Below are positions 63,110 through 64,000 of a DNA stretch of 64,000 bases, piece by piece (position 1 is the stretch's first letter; each line of letters starts with the position of its first letter). Under the pieces are notes generated by a model. It searched no databases and was not told the DNA's origin. It saw nothing but the letters and a program-made list of their open reading frames with translations. The stretch spans positions 189,729,436-189,793,435 of the forward strand of contig NC_080539.1 of assembly GCF_028640845.1 (NCBI RefSeq), read 5' to 3'. Origin of the DNA: Ahaetulla prasina. Taxonomy: Eukaryota; Chordata; Lepidosauria; Squamata; Colubridae. Made by a program: the position numbers and the translations under genes.

Positions 63110-64000
63110 GCCCATCAGAATAGAATTGAAAAGGACCATGGAGCTTCTAGTCCAACCCTCTCAAGCAGGAGACCTTATACCATTTCAGACAAGTGACTGT
63201 CCAGTCTCCTCTTAAAAATCTCCATTGATGAAGGCTTCTGAACCTCTGCAGGCAAGCCATTCCACTAGTTCATTGTCCTCAATATTAAGAAGTTTCTCAT
63301 TATATCCAGATTGCTTTAGTTTCCATCCATTGTTTCTTGCCCTGCCTACAGGTGCTTTGGTAAATAAATTGATCACCTCCATTTTCTGGCAACCCTTGAA
63401 ATACTGGAATACTGCTATCATGTCATCCCAGTCCTCCTTTTTTCTAGACTAGCCAAACCCAAATCCTGCATCTGTTCGTTTTAGTTTCCAGGCCTTTAAT
63501 CATATCAGTTGATCTTCTTTGCACTTTTTTCCAAAGTCTCAACATATTTTTTCTAATGTGGTGATCACAACTAGATGCCAGGTATGGCCTTACTAAGGCT
63601 TTATAAAGCAGTACTAATACTTCACGTGATTTTGATTCTATGCATGTTTATTCAATCAAACATTGTATTACCTTTTTTGCCTGCTGCCGCACACTGCTGG
63701 CTCATATTTAAGTGATTTTTTTCTGATTATGAAGCAATTTTTTTATTCAGGAGAGATGATGTCATTTGAACAATTGTGCTTAAGGGCAAACCGCTAAGTC
63801 GACTCTTGTTTTCTTTTACCTCTACCAAAGCAGCCAAAATATTCTCTCTAAAATACTAGGACTCTAAGGTCCCTCTCACAGTTACTGTTTTTGAACCAGG
63901 GTTCACCTAATCTGTACTTGTACCTTTTGTTTTTCCTGCCTAGGTATAAAACCTTGCTTTTCTCCACATTAAATTTCATGTTGTTGTATAGGGCTTATTG
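63110..64000 (-). mobile_element. CR1 LINE 3' end in the host intron
   Basis: CR1 3' UTR and RT C-terminus on the minus strand ('tccaaccctctcaagcaggagacc', 'cccttgaaatactggaatactgctatcatgtc', then RT tail sequence to the window edge). Same family as 36483-40095. A 140-bp copied exon interrupts it at 63716-63855. Transcribed in the same direction as the host gene. Confidence 0.8.
63716..63855 (-). pseudogene. 140-bp duplicate of the terminal exon inserted in the intronic CR1
   Basis: Identical by eye over all 140 bases to 62470-62609. It carries the acceptor's attttag, the full 121-base coding exon, the stop and a few bases beyond. About 11 bp of CR1 consensus ('tagttatctat'-like, compare 43127-43137) are replaced at the insertion point. 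It lies upstream of both annotated exons on the gene's strand, so it could only be used as a cryptic early terminal exon. Confidence 0.8.

Overview
The window is animal nuclear DNA, almost certainly from a squamate reptile and most likely a snake. The case rests on repeats: tRNA-headed SINEs of the Sauria type, R4/Dong, L1, CR1, L3-like and Ty3/gypsy chromovirus elements in one stretch, and two copies of a CR1-group LINE whose 3' tail runs straight into an ATTCT (=AATAG) pentamer repeat. I associate that LINE with the snake 'Snake1/L3' family. There is no bacterial signal: no operons, no ribosome-binding-site logic, no CRISPR. Nearly all long open frames are decayed transposon proteins.

Layout. 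0-2.1 kb: the 3' end of a degraded gammaretrovirus-type endogenous retrovirus (env TM, polypurine tract, 3' LTR). 2.1-6.2 kb: two inverted SINEs, a foldback MITE and a solo LTR. 6.2-10.2 kb: an R4/Dong LINE whose 5' two-thirds is inverted. 10.9-12.7 kb: an L1 fragment. 12.8-16.7 kb: a Ty3/gypsy element (Gypsy-1). 17.1-33.0 kb: an L1 graveyard. One near-full-length L1 (L1-B, 20.3-32.1 kb) is split by a second L1 (L1-A, 18-bp target duplication) and by an unusual L1-derived non-autonomous element (17-bp target duplication). 33.0-35.0 kb: foldbacks, a possible Penelope/LTR-like terminus with a hammerhead-like motif, and a Tc1 transposase cut by a solo LTR. 36.5-40.1 kb: a CR1 carrying three nested insertions. 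40.6-41.6 kb: CpG-rich, transposon-poor sequence holding a candidate promoter and first coding exon (minus strand). 42.8-52.4 kb: a CR1 split by an 8.2-kb insertion, namely an unclassified GC-rich block that itself contains a complete chromovirus (Gypsy-2) with exact 5-bp target duplications. 52.7-56.6 kb: an L3-like LINE interrupted by other repeats, including a near-identical 311-bp tandem duplication. 57-64 kb: AT-rich sequence, a solo LTR, the second pentamer-tailed LINE, MITEs, and the 3' end of a host gene on the minus strand.

The host gene is the main non-repeat content. Two consecutive exons (62826-62681 and 62601-62481, minus) have matching phase, good splice sites, a stop codon and downstream AATAAA signals. 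I do not recognise the protein. A 140-bp copy of its last exon, identical by eye and including its splice acceptor and stop codon, lies 1.25 kb upstream inside an intronic CR1. This is the most striking observation in the window.

Boundaries of diverged repeats are approximate, and family names come from protein motifs and memory of repeat families, not from a database search.
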